Notes under the pieces: model-generated | What the model was told of the DNA's origin: nothing | Seen by the model: the letters and a program-made list of their open reading frames with translations, nothing else | The model's database searches: none | Made by a program: the position numbers and the translations under genes | In this document: positions 17,909 through 27,769 of the stretch, piece after piece | How positions within the stretch are numbered: position 1 is the first letter of the stretch | Layout: the number at the start of each line of letters is the position of its first letter | From: a virus | Reading direction: 5' to 3' (one strand) | IMG/VR virus record: IMGVR_UViG_3300034073_002585 | Span: 90,193-154,192 of that record | DNA length: 64,000 nucleotides

Positions 17909-20020
17909 ATGCCAGTAGCAACATCTGCAACTAACGGTGCAGTAGAGTACCGCTACTTTGTCTGCGACTTGATGACTAACGAGCTTCTAGCTGAAATCCC
18001 CTTCAGGGGAGTCTCGTACACTCGCTCGCTAACTGAGGCTGGAACATTCACTGGTGACATTGCTGTTACTGATGACACCTACAACTTGAGCCTATATGAA
18101 AATACTCTTCCAGCCAAAACTGCCCTATATGTGCTTCGAGACGGCGTTTGCGTTTGGGGAGGAATAATTTGGAGCCGAACCTACAGCTTAATAGATAAAG
18201 TTTTGTCGGTAACAGCGGCAGAATTCACTAGCTATTTGGCACACAGAGTGTTGTGGAAAACCTGGAATACTTCATATGAAGCTACTGCTGAAATTTCAGG
18301 CAACACTATGACCGCCACTCTCACTGGCGGGCTTTATGATTTTTATGTTGGGGAGCCAGTATACATATACTGGAATGAGGGGTACTCGATATACAACGGC
18401 TATTTTGAAATCTTGACTGTAGACACTACAGAAGATAATCGTTCCATAATAACCGTGCCAGCCGAGTATATTGATGCAAAAACTGGCAACAAAAAAGATA
18501 TACCTACCCTCTCAGTGGGTGAAGATAATCCGATAACAATAGAAACAAGACAGGATACGTATAATTACGTTAAATCCTTGCTTACAGAGCTAGAGGCTGA
18601 TTTATTTAATTTTGACTTTGCAAATGACGAAATCAGGCCAGGCATAGATTTATTTAATGAAGTAGCTACTATTTCTAGGTCATCTAATGTTGCAACGATT
18701 ACTACATCTAAAAAGCATGAACTAGTTCCAGGACAAAAAGTTAAAGTCTCTGATGTTCAAGCCGACGGAGACTTTGACAATGAAGAAGCAGTAGTTTTAG
18801 ATGTATTGAGCGACTACATTTTTACCTATAGCAATGAGGGAAGCAACGTTAGTACAACTTCTGAGGGGCCCTTAGAAGTTACTATAAGTAGCTTCGCTAG
18901 GTCAGCCAACGTCGCAACTTTTGAGACGGTTGGCCCGCACGGTCTATCTGAGGGCAACATAGTTTACATGGAAAATGTCAGTCAAACTTTCGATGGGTAT
19001 GGGATAGTTTATGGTACTCCTTCATCCACTACATCTTTTCAGGTAGTTCAAATCGGGTCAAACATTGCAAAAAGCTACACTGAAACTGACAATGTAGATT
19101 TTCGACCTCAATTTAAGAGGATTGCCTCTGTCAGGTATGGGACATTTGGAGAGTTCTCAACTCTAGGTGACATTGGTTTTGATTTATCGCAGAGTCCAGA
19201 TTATAGCTACTACTTACAAGCTAATCCAATCGTACGAGGGTTCGAGCTAAAAACAGTTGCAGAGATTTTAGATGAATACTCTACAAAGCCAGACGGCTTC
19301 GAGTACAGAGTAGACTGCGTATACGATGAAACTACTAATACATTTAAGAAGTATTTTAAAGTATTACCACTAATCCCCACTAGCCTAGTCGAATATATCG
19401 AGTCTCAGCCAGACGGTTGGACGGGGGAAATTCCTGCAGATGCGTACGGCGCTGAGCAGCTAGTATTTGAGTTCCCTGGAAACGTACTAGAAGCACAGTT
19501 TGAAGAAAATGCAGATGAAGCAGCCACTAGATTTTTTGTTCAGGGTAAAGATTCTAGACTCAGCTCGGAGGCCAGTCAGCCGTATTCAGCAGCAGCTAAC
19601 CACAAGCTGCTTCGACAGGGTTGGCCAATTTTAGATGCAGTAGATGACTTAGACTCTGATAACGAAACTATTTTATATAAGCAAGCTGCTAGACTACTAG
19701 AAGAAGCTGTTCCTCCAATTAGTACTTTCACTATTTCAGTAAACGGCTCGGCTAGACCATTCGTCGGAACTTACAGTCCTGGAGACTGGTGTTCAGTTAA
19801 GCTTAACGACCAGTTCGTGGCTCTTAGGGCTCAGAGCTATTTGGAGCAAGACTATGGCACAGACAATGGCGTTCTAGTTAGAAAAATAATATCTTTTAGT
19901 GTTACGGTTCCAGACACTCCAAGTTACCCTGAAGGGGTAGAGCTAGAACTAGTGACGGAGCCGTCCATCCCAATAAGCGGAGTAACTATTATTGACGGAA
20001 AGGCCTTCCTTGGGAATTAG
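17909..20020 (+). CDS. tail tip (Tal-like) minor tail protein
   Basis: 703 residues from ATG 17909 (AAGGACA upstream). The N-terminal 120 residues (SYTRSLTEAGTFTGDIAV, LPAKTALYVLRDGVCVWGGI, VTAAEFTSYLAHR) follow the gp27-like hub fold common to Tal and ReqiPepy6 gp37-like proteins. Residues about 250-380 carry two repeats of a beta pattern (ISRSSNVATITTSKKHELVPG and SFARSANVATFETVGPHGLSEG, shown in part), likely inserted Ig-like or beta-sandwich domains. The C-terminal third returns to hub-like sequence. It probably forms the tail tip that contacts the host envelope. Confidence 0.65.
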   Translation: MPVATSATNGAVEYRYFVCDLMTNELLAEIPFRGVSYTRSLTEAGTFTGDIAVTDDTYNLSLYENTLPAKTALYVLRDGVCVWGGIIWSRTYSLIDKVLSVTAAEFTSYLAHRVLWKTWNTSYEATAEISGNTMTATLTGGLYDFYVGEPVYIYWNEGYSIYNGYFEILTVDTTEDNRSIITVPAEYIDAKTGNKKDIPTLSVGEDNPITIETRQDTYNYVKSLLTELEADLFNFDFANDEIRPGIDLFNEVATISRSSNVATITTSKKHELVPGQKVKVSDVQADGDFDNEEAVVLDVLSDYIFTYSNEGSNVSTTSEGPLEVTISSFARSANVATFETVGPHGLSEGNIVYMENVSQTFDGYGIVYGTPSSTTSFQVVQIGSNIAKSYTETDNVDFRPQFKRIASVRYGTFGEFSTLGDIGFDLSQSPDYSYYLQANPIVRGFELKTVAEILDEYSTKPDGFEYRVDCVYDETTNTFKKYFKVLPLIPTSLVEYIESQPDGWTGEIPADAYGAEQLVFEFPGNVLEAQFEENADEAATRFFVQGKDSRLSSEASQPYSAAANHKLLRQGWPILDAVDDLDSDNETILYKQAARLLEEAVPPISTFTISVNGSARPFVGTYSPGDWCSVKLNDQFVALRAQSYLEQDYGTDNGVLVRKIISFSVTVPDTPSYPEGVELELVTEPSIPISGVTIIDGKAFLGN

Positions 20021-23000
20021 AAAGCGTAGAAGAAGACTAACGTCTTTAATGAGTCGATTAGAGCAAAGAGTTAGGTCTGTTGAACTTAGGTCTACAAACT
20101 TGCTCACTAGTAGCGAGATTGCAGCTGCAGTAGAAATAGGTGTCCCATCTGATGGACCAGAAACTGTTGTCAGTGCTTCTGCTCCCTATCAATTTAAGAA
20201 AATTCAAGATGCATACGTTTACCCTAAAGCTTTAACTGGGCTCTCGTCTGACAGAGTAGAAATCTATTTAGAAGTAGATACTGGAGCCGCAGTCGGAGAC
20301 AGGATAGAGATATCTGGTATCCACTGGGCAACTAGTAGCCCAATCGATGTAACTAGTGATAACTTTACTGTTCTAGCAACTGACACCCCGCCGTGGGATG
20401 GCAGAAAATCCTACATGCATGACCCTACTGAAGACCAGCTGAGTGGGGTAACAATAAGCAATACTTACTACTTTCAGCCCGAGACGGCTGCACCCCAGAC
20501 TTGGTCAACCAGACGAAGACTTCAAACCAGACGATTAGTTGATTCTTTTTCTGTAACAGACACCACTGTTACTTTGACTATGAATGCCACTCACCATTTT
20601 GAGGTGGGAGACGTTATATATGTAGACATATATTCTGAAGATTCTAGAGCTTATGGTGTAGATGGCCTATTTAGGGTCACTGCCGTAGACTCTACTGTAA
20701 TAGAATACGAATTAGATGCAGGAGTAGATACTCCTACTGGAGACATAACTCCTGTCACTCCAGTCTACGTTTTTCCCGTAGCCAGAGAATGGGCTCAGGA
20801 CGGTTCAATTTGGGTAGACAGTTCAAGCAATAAAACCTATTACTGGGATGGTCTTCGCTGGACTGAGTACACCCCAAGTACGCAGGTTGAAGCAGACGGT
20901 GACCCACCAGCACCTCCAACATCTTTAAGTGTTTCCAGTACCGCAACTCTAGTTGGAGCAACTTATACCCCTAGAGCAGAAGTAACTTTGTCGTGGACTG
21001 CCCCCACTCAAACAGCTGCTGGGGAAGAGTTGACAGACCTGGCTGGATACAAGATTAGGTGGAGGAGAGGTTCATCTGAAGATTGGCGTTCTGTATCAGT
21101 ATTTGATTCCACAATCTCTTCATACACTTTTGCTGAAGATGTTTCTTTCCAACAAAATACTGCTTACAGTTTTCAGCTATATGCTTTTGATTCTGGACTC
21201 CAAGACTCCACTGCTGCCACAGCCTCTCATACGACAGCAAAGTCGGCGGGGGACCACTCCATCTACAAGCCTACTCTTCCTGTAGTCACTAGTAGGCTAG
21301 GTACTATAACTGTCACATGGGACGGTAAATTAGATACTGGTAGCGGAGAAATAACTGCTCCAAGCAGCATTGTCTCACTAAACATATATATGTCTACCTC
21401 GTCTGGCTTCACGCCGTCCGAAACTAACTTATATAAAAAAGTTCGAGTATTTGGCTCCGATGGTGGATTTGATGTAATTACTGACCTCACTTATAACACC
21501 ACCTACTATTTCATAATCAGCGTTTCCGATACGGCTGGTGTAGAGAGCCCTTACTCGTCACCCCAGGTAGCGGCTCAGATTTCACCACTAGTAGACACTG
21601 ACATTATCTATTCAACTCTGAATAACTGGCCCTTTGCTGACGGTCTAGTCTCCGCTAGTGCTTTGGCTGATGGTTCAGTGTCTGCAGCTAAGCTTCTAGA
21701 CGGCGCAGTGGAGGCCAACAAACTCAAGGCAAATGCAGTAACTTCTTTAGCTATAGCAGCAAATGCGGTAACTGCAGCGTCAATTGCCGCTAACGCAGTA
21801 ACTGGTCCTGCTATTGCTTCCTCTGCAATTACTGCAGGTAAGATTGCCGCTGGCGCTGTGACTGCTACAACCATCGCTTCAGGTGCAATAACATCAGACA
21901 AGATAACTGCAGGGGCCATTGGGGCTACTCAGATAGCAGCCGATGCAATTACTGCAGATAAAATATCTGCTGGGGCTATTGGTGCGGACGAGATAGCTGC
22001 GGGCGCGATTATTGCTGGAAAGATTGGTGCTGATGCTGTCACTGCAGCAACAATTGCTGCTGGTGCAATTACAGCTGGAAAAATTTCAACAAATGCTATT
22101 ACTGCAGACAAAATTGAAGCAGGAGCCATTACCGCAGTAAAAATTTCTTCTAGCGCAATTACAGCAGATAAAATTGAAGCAGGAGCCATTACCGCAGCAA
22201 AAATTGCCGCTGAAGCAATCACGGCTGAAAAACTTCAAGCTGATTTAGTTTTGACAAGCTTAATAAAAACTGGACCTGCAGGGACCGCAAGAATAGAAAT
22301 TAGAGGGTCTAACATAGCCAATCCTGGCATTGTTTCTTTCAAGGGCGATGGAAGTACTGCATTCAGATTGTACTCTAACGGAATATCCTATCTTGACGAC
22401 ATAATTGTAGATACGGCTTCAGTGTCTGGAACTATAACTGGTGGAACAATTAGAACGGCAGCTAGCGGCCAAAGAGTTCAGATGCAGGGGTCCACTAATA
22501 GCCTTAGATTCTATAACTCTAGCGGAGCCATAGCTGGCGAAATTGAAGGACAAACTCTAGGAGCAAGATTCGATAGCTCTCTTGGTGCATTCATTCAGGT
22601 TGGTGGTGGCGTTACCATGGGCTCTGGTTCCACTACAGCGACATCCGTAAACTCTAGCGGACTAGTTTTGCTAGTTGCCCCTACCACAACATTTGCAGCA
22701 AATCTAAGAAGGCCAGATGCTGGTAACGTAATTCAGGTAGTTTCTTCTGACCTAAGAATTAAGGAAAATGTTTTTAGTATTACAGACGGAATATCTGTAG
22801 TAAATCAATTAAATCCTGTGACATTCAACAGCAAAGTAGATGGAACTGACAAGGTTGTCTCTGGGTTCTTGGCTCAGGATGTTGCTAATATCCTACCTGT
22901 TGAAACATATACTGCTGTTACAGAAGTAGAGGGGACTATTCCAGACTTTGACGGGGTAAATCCCGAGGATTTTGAGGAAAGCCCGCTGTTATCTCTTAAC

Positions 23001-23105
23001 CATATAGAGCTTCTACCATATTTAACTAAAGCTATTCAAGAGCTAATACAGAAAAACTCTGACCTAGAAAACAGGATAGCTACCCTAGAAAGTTCGGGTG
23101 AGTAG
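20010..23105 (+). CDS. tail fibre with FnIII-like domains and S74 self-cleaving chaperone
   Basis: The TTG at 20010 (GGAAAGG six bases upstream) is preferred to the TTG at 19992; both overlap the previous gene. After a basic start (GIRKRRRRL) there are beta domains, two fibronectin-III-like units (about 300-510), then about 175 residues of near-perfect AITAxKIxAGAIxAxxI repeats (about 565-745) that should form a trimeric beta-helix shaft. The end (about 905-1030) is a Peptidase_S74 intramolecular chaperone: SDLRIKENV with the catalytic Ser-Asp region, GFLAQDV, and LLPYLTKAIQELIQK coiled coil. S74 domains trimerise the fibre and then cut themselves off. A receptor-binding role is likely. Confidence 0.85.
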   Translation: MGIRKRRRRLTSLMSRLEQRVRSVELRSTNLLTSSEIAAAVEIGVPSDGPETVVSASAPYQFKKIQDAYVYPKALTGLSSDRVEIYLEVDTGAAVGDRIEISGIHWATSSPIDVTSDNFTVLATDTPPWDGRKSYMHDPTEDQLSGVTISNTYYFQPETAAPQTWSTRRRLQTRRLVDSFSVTDTTVTLTMNATHHFEVGDVIYVDIYSEDSRAYGVDGLFRVTAVDSTVIEYELDAGVDTPTGDITPVTPVYVFPVAREWAQDGSIWVDSSSNKTYYWDGLRWTEYTPSTQVEADGDPPAPPTSLSVSSTATLVGATYTPRAEVTLSWTAPTQTAAGEELTDLAGYKIRWRRGSSEDWRSVSVFDSTISSYTFAEDVSFQQNTAYSFQLYAFDSGLQDSTAATASHTTAKSAGDHSIYKPTLPVVTSRLGTITVTWDGKLDTGSGEITAPSSIVSLNIYMSTSSGFTPSETNLYKKVRVFGSDGGFDVITDLTYNTTYYFIISVSDTAGVESPYSSPQVAAQISPLVDTDIIYSTLNNWPFADGLVSASALADGSVSAAKLLDGAVEANKLKANAVTSLAIAANAVTAASIAANAVTGPAIASSAITAGKIAAGAVTATTIASGAITSDKITAGAIGATQIAADAITADKISAGAIGADEIAAGAIIAGKIGADAVTAATIAAGAITAGKISTNAITADKIEAGAITAVKISSSAITADKIEAGAITAAKIAAEAITAEKLQADLVLTSLIKTGPAGTARIEIRGSNIANPGIVSFKGDGSTAFRLYSNGISYLDDIIVDTASVSGTITGGTIRTAASGQRVQMQGSTNSLRFYNSSGAIAGEIEGQTLGARFDSSLGAFIQVGGGVTMGSGSTTATSVNSSGLVLLVAPTTTFAANLRRPDAGNVIQVVSSDLRIKENVFSITDGISVVNQLNPVTFNSKVDGTDKVVSGFLAQDVANILPVETYTAVTEVEGTIPDFDGVNPEDFEESPLLSLNHIELLPYLTKAIQELIQKNSDLENRIATLESSGE

Positions 23106-23575
23106 TGTTTTCAGTAAAAGACGGAGATAGGACACTCCAATTCAACGGTACTCTACTCGCCAAGTCCACATCGGAACGCAGAGGGGCTCACCGCTGGATT
23201 GAGTTCGAGCTATATAAAACAGAAAGCGGCTCTTACATTATGTCTAGAGTTGGCGTCTCACTCATGTTCCACGGAGCTGCCTGCTCTTTAGTGTCTAAAT
23301 ATAAACTTACCGAATCCCTTGCCTACGACCTTCCTCGTAGAGCGGTGCCCTGCGAGGAGTGTCAGCCAGATGACAGCTTAGACTTGGTTTTCCCAGAAAA
23401 GTACAGATACTGGGCATTAGTGAGTAACCAAGCTCAGGCGGTACTAGATGCTCTATATAAGTATGACGACAATGGTTCTTACTATTTGACGAGTGTTGCT
23501 CAGCGTTTATTGCAACAAGCTGCTAAGGTGGACAAAGACATTGCAGATGTGTACAATGTCGAAGTAATACCTTAG
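23105..23575 (+). CDS. conserved phage protein of unknown function
   Basis: GTG start at 23105 overlapping the fibre stop (TAG-TG). The 156-residue product has GAHRWIEFELYKTESGSYIMSRVGVS in the first half (given in part as IEFELYKTESGSY) and a CEEC pair near residue 80 that could bind metal. Similar small proteins lie between tail and replication genes in other actinophages, with no known function. Confidence 0.6.
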   Translation: MFSVKDGDRTLQFNGTLLAKSTSERRGAHRWIEFELYKTESGSYIMSRVGVSLMFHGAACSLVSKYKLTESLAYDLPRRAVPCEECQPDDSLDLVFPEKYRYWALVSNQAQAVLDALYKYDDNGSYYLTSVAQRLLQQAAKVDKDIADVYNVEVIP

Positions 23576-23588
23576 AGAAAGACGCTAA

Positions 23589-25409
23589 ATGACAAAAGGA
23601 CTTGACGGAGTTCAACTCCATCTAGTCGACTCGATTGAGAAAGCTAGCGAGTTTATTCACTGGCTCGGAGAACGTCGTCCACTCAATGCAATCGCTATTG
23701 ACACTGAAACTGGTGAACTTCCTGGTAATCCACGTAAGGATGCCTTATCCCCTTGGCATGGTCGTCTACGTCTAGTTCAGGTTGGCGATGCTAGACAGGG
23801 GTGGGCCATTCCCTGGGACACTTGGAAGGGCGTCTTTTATGAAGCAATGGAAAAGTTTGATGGTCCAATAGTTTGCCACAATATTGCCTTCGAGGCTAAA
23901 TGGTTTGACCAGCAGTCAACGTGGAAGATGCCCTGGCATCGTGCCCATGACACAATGCTTATGGCAAAGCTTATTGACCCACTGGGCACTGGAGCTCTAA
24001 AGAAGCTAACAGAGCAACTTGTTGACCCCACAGCGGCGGCACTTCAATCTGTTCTAGACGCAAAGCTTATAGAGAATGGTTGGACATGGGGAACTGTTCC
24101 AGTTAACTTTGAACCGTACTGGTCATATGGCGCACTAGATACCGTGCTGACTATGAAACTTTTTGAGCAATTCTGGGAAGACACTGCTCCAGGCAAAAGA
24201 TTCTCTATCCCTTACGAGCTAGAAATGAATACGCGCCGTATAACTACTCAAATGGAGTTAAATGGGGCAAGGCTAGATTTAGAGTACTCAAACGCAAAGT
24301 ATGAAGAGCTAATAAACTATAGCAGCTCAGTCTCATCTTGGGCAAAAAGCAGCTACGGGATAGGAATAGGAAGCAACCAACAGTTAGTAGCTCAGTTTGA
24401 AAAACTAGGGTTTGATATAACAGAAAAGACCGAAAAGGGTCAGAAGTCTGCCAATGCTGACCAGCTAAAAATGATTGTTCGAGATGGCAATGCTGAAGCC
24501 AAACAGTTAGCAGAAGCTACTCTGAACTATAGAAAATCACTAAAATTAGCAAACACCTATTTTGCTAACTTCATTAATGACAATACTGATGGCTTTGTCC
24601 ACCCGTCTATCAACACGATGGGTGCTCGTACTGGTCGTATGTCTATTCAGAACCCTGCACTACAGACCTTGCCTAAGGGTGATGACATTGTCCGCCGTGC
24701 ATTCTTGCCTAAAGATGATGACCACGTAATTGTTACATCGGACCTTGACCAGGTCGAATTCCGCATGTTTGCTTCTCTGTCAAGAGACCCTAACCTTATT
24801 CAGCTGTTCTTGCGTTCAGACGCAACTGGCTCTGACCCATTCACAGAGATTGGCCGCGAGGTTTACAATGACCCGTCCATGGTTAAATCTGACAAGCGTC
24901 GTGCTCTCATTAAGGGAGTTGTGTATGGCCGTCTATATGGTGCAGGTGTTGCAAAGCAGGCGCTTACTGCAGGCGTACCAGAAGAGCAGATGCGTGCAGT
25001 GTCTAACGCGTTCGATGAGCGGTATCCTGGCATGCAACGATTCCAAAAGTATGTAGAACAGACTGGCATGACCCGCCTTGAGACCGAAGGCCTTGGATAT
25101 GTCAACACCTGGACGGGACGCCGTCTTCCTTGTGACGAGGACCGTGTATACACACTAGTTAACTATTTGATTCAGGGTGGAGCTGCTGAGGTCTTTAAGT
25201 CCAACCTAGTAAAATTAGACCAAGCTGACTTGACTGACTTGCTAATTGTTCCAGTTCATGATGAAATTGTTCTAAACGCGCCTCGTAAGGATGCTGAAGA
25301 AATTAAGCAGCTTGTACGTAAGTGCATGACAACAACAGAAAATTGGTCAGTGCCGTTGACTGCAGACGTTGATGGTCCTCTAGAGAATTGGGGCGCAAAG
25401 TATGCCTAA
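23589..25409 (+). CDS. polA: DNA polymerase I family (family A) with 3'-5' exonuclease domain
   Basis: 606 residues. The exonuclease domain shows DTE (D38, E40), HN with D107, and YGALD near 180-184. The polymerase domain shows motif A as SDLDQVEFR (catalytic D385), motif B with RRALIKGVVYGRLYG near 437-451 and motif C as VHDE (D558). There is no 5'-3' exonuclease domain, as usual for phage replicative polymerases. Motif A is a variant of the common SDYSQIELR. It opens the DNA metabolism block and overlaps the resolvase by eight bases. Confidence 0.93.
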   Translation: MTKGLDGVQLHLVDSIEKASEFIHWLGERRPLNAIAIDTETGELPGNPRKDALSPWHGRLRLVQVGDARQGWAIPWDTWKGVFYEAMEKFDGPIVCHNIAFEAKWFDQQSTWKMPWHRAHDTMLMAKLIDPLGTGALKKLTEQLVDPTAAALQSVLDAKLIENGWTWGTVPVNFEPYWSYGALDTVLTMKLFEQFWEDTAPGKRFSIPYELEMNTRRITTQMELNGARLDLEYSNAKYEELINYSSSVSSWAKSSYGIGIGSNQQLVAQFEKLGFDITEKTEKGQKSANADQLKMIVRDGNAEAKQLAEATLNYRKSLKLANTYFANFINDNTDGFVHPSINTMGARTGRMSIQNPALQTLPKGDDIVRRAFLPKDDDHVIVTSDLDQVEFRMFASLSRDPNLIQLFLRSDATGSDPFTEIGREVYNDPSMVKSDKRRALIKGVVYGRLYGAGVAKQALTAGVPEEQMRAVSNAFDERYPGMQRFQKYVEQTGMTRLETEGLGYVNTWTGRRLPCDEDRVYTLVNYLIQGGAAEVFKSNLVKLDQADLTDLLIVPVHDEIVLNAPRKDAEEIKQLVRKCMTTTENWSVPLTADVDGPLENWGAKYA

Positions 25410-25869
25410 ATATGTTTTGTCAGTAGACCCAGGAAAAATTACTGGAATGGCACTATTCAGTTACGAATATGGTTCGGAGCCAGTAATGGAGTGGTCTAAA
25501 GAGCTAGAACAAGATGAAGTAGCAGATATTGTTCGTAATACCATTTGGACTCCAACAATCAGATACAACATAGACGTGGTCTGCGAAAGATTTGTTATTA
25601 ATGCCCAAACCGTAAGAAACTCTCAAGCTCCCTATTCCCTAGAAGTAATTGGTATCGTGAAGCAGTGTCTTAAAGATAACGGCAGGGCCATGGATGACAT
25701 CTACTTTCAGACACCAGCTGATGCGATGACAATGTTTGACAATAAAAAACTAAAAAAACTTGACTATTGGCACGTTGGTGGTGGCGGCCACGCGCTGGAT
25801 GCAATCCGACACGCCCTTCTCAGATTAGTAAAAACTGGCTGGAAGCCTGTAAAATTGCTAGAAAATTAG
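25402..25869 (+). CDS. RuvC-like Holliday junction resolvase
   Basis: The ATG lies inside the end of the polymerase gene. The 155-residue protein has the RNase H-like layout of RuvC: SVDPGKITGMA with D9, CERF with E62, and GGGGHALDAIRHALL near 127-141 with the C-terminal acidic residues. It probably cuts branched DNA made by replication and recombination before packaging. Length and motif spacing match phage RuvC-like enzymes. Confidence 0.8.
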   Translation: MPKYVLSVDPGKITGMALFSYEYGSEPVMEWSKELEQDEVADIVRNTIWTPTIRYNIDVVCERFVINAQTVRNSQAPYSLEVIGIVKQCLKDNGRAMDDIYFQTPADAMTMFDNKKLKKLDYWHVGGGGHALDAIRHALLRLVKTGWKPVKLLEN

Positions 25870-25877
25870 TTATTATC

Positions 25878-25905
25878 AAAAAATACGTGCAAACGTAAAT
25901 TTTTT
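25878..25905 (+). terminator. rho-independent terminator-like hairpin
   Basis: AAAAAA-TACGT-GCAA-ACGTA-AA-TTTTTT: a 5-bp stem with a GNRA tetraloop, flanked by A6 and T6 so the stem can extend past a two-base bulge. It lies in the 60-base gap after the resolvase and could end that transcript; the stem is short and A/T-rich, so strength is uncertain. Confidence 0.55.
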
Positions 25906-25942
25906 ATGATAATATAGACATAGTGACGAAATGGAGGCCCAA

Positions 25943-27769
25943 TTGGGCGTTTTTGTAGAGCTTGAGAATGACCACATCATTATCAATGCCGAGTGGCGAC
26001 TAAAAGAAGTCTGCCGTGCTTTGCCTGGTTCGAAGTGGGACTCAGATAGAAACGTTTGGCGTATCCCCGTCTCCTGGACTGGCTGTCTATCTCTTCGCTC
26101 GACTTTTGGTCAGCAACTAGAGATTGGACCAAAACTTTCCCAGTGGGCTAAAGAGGAAAAGGCAAGCAGAATTGACCCGAGTAATCTTTTAAGAGAGATA
26201 GAAGTAAGCGAGGACGGAGATGAAGACCTATTCCCCCACCAGCGAGCTGGCGTCGAGTTCCTATCTACGGCCCGTAGAGCCCTTCTAGCGGACGAACCAG
26301 GTCTGGGGAAGACAGCGCAGGCTATCAGGTCTCTAAAGCGCCTACATGACCGCGGAGAGCAGGTTTTCCCTGCCCTAATCGTCTGCCCAAACACACTTAA
26401 GACCAACTGGGAACGTGAGTTTGACCGTTGGTGGCCTGGCATTGATGTTCAGGTTATTAAAGGTACCGCGACTCAGCGGCGTAAGGCATTTGACCACGAA
26501 GCTCAGGTTTATGTAATCAACTGGGAATCCCTCAGGACTCACTCGCGTTTGGTGTCCTATGGCTCTATAGCCCTAGCTCGCTGCACCGAGTGCGGGGGGC
26601 ATGACTCTAAAATTACAGTATCAAGATGTGAAGTTCACCAAAGGGAACTAAACACTATACCTTTTAAATCAGTTATTGCAGACGAAATTCACCGCTCTAA
26701 AGACCCTAAATCAAAGCAAACAAGAGCTCTTTGGGCAGCCTCTGGTGCAGCAGACATCAGGTATGCACTAACTGGTACACCTATCGCAAACGATGTTGTT
26801 GACCTATGGCCAATTCTCCACTGGCTAGACGAGAAAGAGTGGCCTAGTAAGACAAAGTGGATTGACCGTTACGTCAATACCTTTCCTAATGCATTCGGGG
26901 CTCTTATGGTTCTTGGCCTAAAGCCAGCTATGGAGTCAGAATTCTTTGCGGGCATCAATCCTCGTATGCGTCGAATGCTAAAGCAAAAAGTACTTCCTTG
27001 GCTACCTGAGGTCATCAATGACCGTAGGGATGTCGAGATGGGTGCTAAGCAAGAGAAGGCGTATAAGCAAATGCTTGAAAATATGATGGCTATGCTTGAG
27101 ACTACCCCCAGCGAATATATGGAGAATGCCGAACTAGATGCAGGCGCGTTCTCTGGCGACATGGTGGTTGCGACTAATCCCATGGTGCAGATGGGTAGAC
27201 TGATTCAATTTGCTAGCGCTTACGGGCAGATTGAGTTGACAGAGACTGGCGAAAAAATGATTTTGTCAGACCCTTCCTGTAAAGTCGATGCTCTTATGGA
27301 TGATATCGAGAACGGTGACTTTGGAGATGACTCTGTAGCAGTCTGTGCTGTTTCGAGGCAGCTAATCGAGCTGTTAAGTGCTCGTATGACTAAAGAAGGT
27401 ATTAGGCACGGACTAATTACTGGTGCTCAGAATGAAATGGAGCGTCAGCAGGCAATTGACGATTTCCAGTCTGGACGTACAAAGTGGATTCTGTTCACTG
27501 CCCAGGCTGGCGGTGTTGGTGTCACCTTGACAGCAGCACGCCGACTTGTTATGCTTCAGAGGCCATGGTCTCTTGTTGACTACAAGCAGGCTCTGGACCG
27601 CGTTCACAGAATTGGTTCTGAGATTCACGACTCGATTCTCATCACTGATTACGTGACCGAGGGGACTGTAGAGGAAAAAGTAATTGACACTTTGGGTGCT
27701 AAGGATTACAATTTCCAACAAGTAGTTAAGGACAAAGAGCAACTGCTCAGAATGCTGAGAGACAAATGA
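25943..27769 (+). CDS. SNF2/HARP-like SF2 DNA helicase
   Basis: The TTG at 25943 has TGGAGG five bases upstream and is preferred to the ATG at 25931, which lacks a site. An N-terminal HARP-like part (VCRALPGSKWDSDRNVWRIP) precedes the helicase core: FPHQRAGVEFL (Q motif), DEPGLGKTAQ (Walker A), DEIHRSK (DEAH-like motif II), YALTGTPIAND (III), and QALDRVHRIGSE (VI). A C-X2-C...C pattern near 212-230 (CTECGGHDSKITVSRC) may bind zinc. Such annealing or fork-remodelling helicases are frequent in phage replication modules. Confidence 0.88.
   Translation: MGVFVELENDHIIINAEWRLKEVCRALPGSKWDSDRNVWRIPVSWTGCLSLRSTFGQQLEIGPKLSQWAKEEKASRIDPSNLLREIEVSEDGDEDLFPHQRAGVEFLSTARRALLADEPGLGKTAQAIRSLKRLHDRGEQVFPALIVCPNTLKTNWEREFDRWWPGIDVQVIKGTATQRRKAFDHEAQVYVINWESLRTHSRLVSYGSIALARCTECGGHDSKITVSRCEVHQRELNTIPFKSVIADEIHRSKDPKSKQTRALWAASGAADIRYALTGTPIANDVVDLWPILHWLDEKEWPSKTKWIDRYVNTFPNAFGALMVLGLKPAMESEFFAGINPRMRRMLKQKVLPWLPEVINDRRDVEMGAKQEKAYKQMLENMMAMLETTPSEYMENAELDAGAFSGDMVVATNPMVQMGRLIQFASAYGQIELTETGEKMILSDPSCKVDALMDDIENGDFGDDSVAVCAVSRQLIELLSARMTKEGIRHGLITGAQNEMERQQAIDDFQSGRTKWILFTAQAGGVGVTLTAARRLVMLQRPWSLVDYKQALDRVHRIGSEIHDSILITDYVTEGTVEEKVIDTLGAKDYNFQQVVKDKEQLLRMLRDK

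Noticed and set aside
25906-25925. TAATAT as a promoter before the helicase gene
   Set aside because: No -35 at a usable distance and the region is inside a terminator-like A/T-rich hairpin tail.
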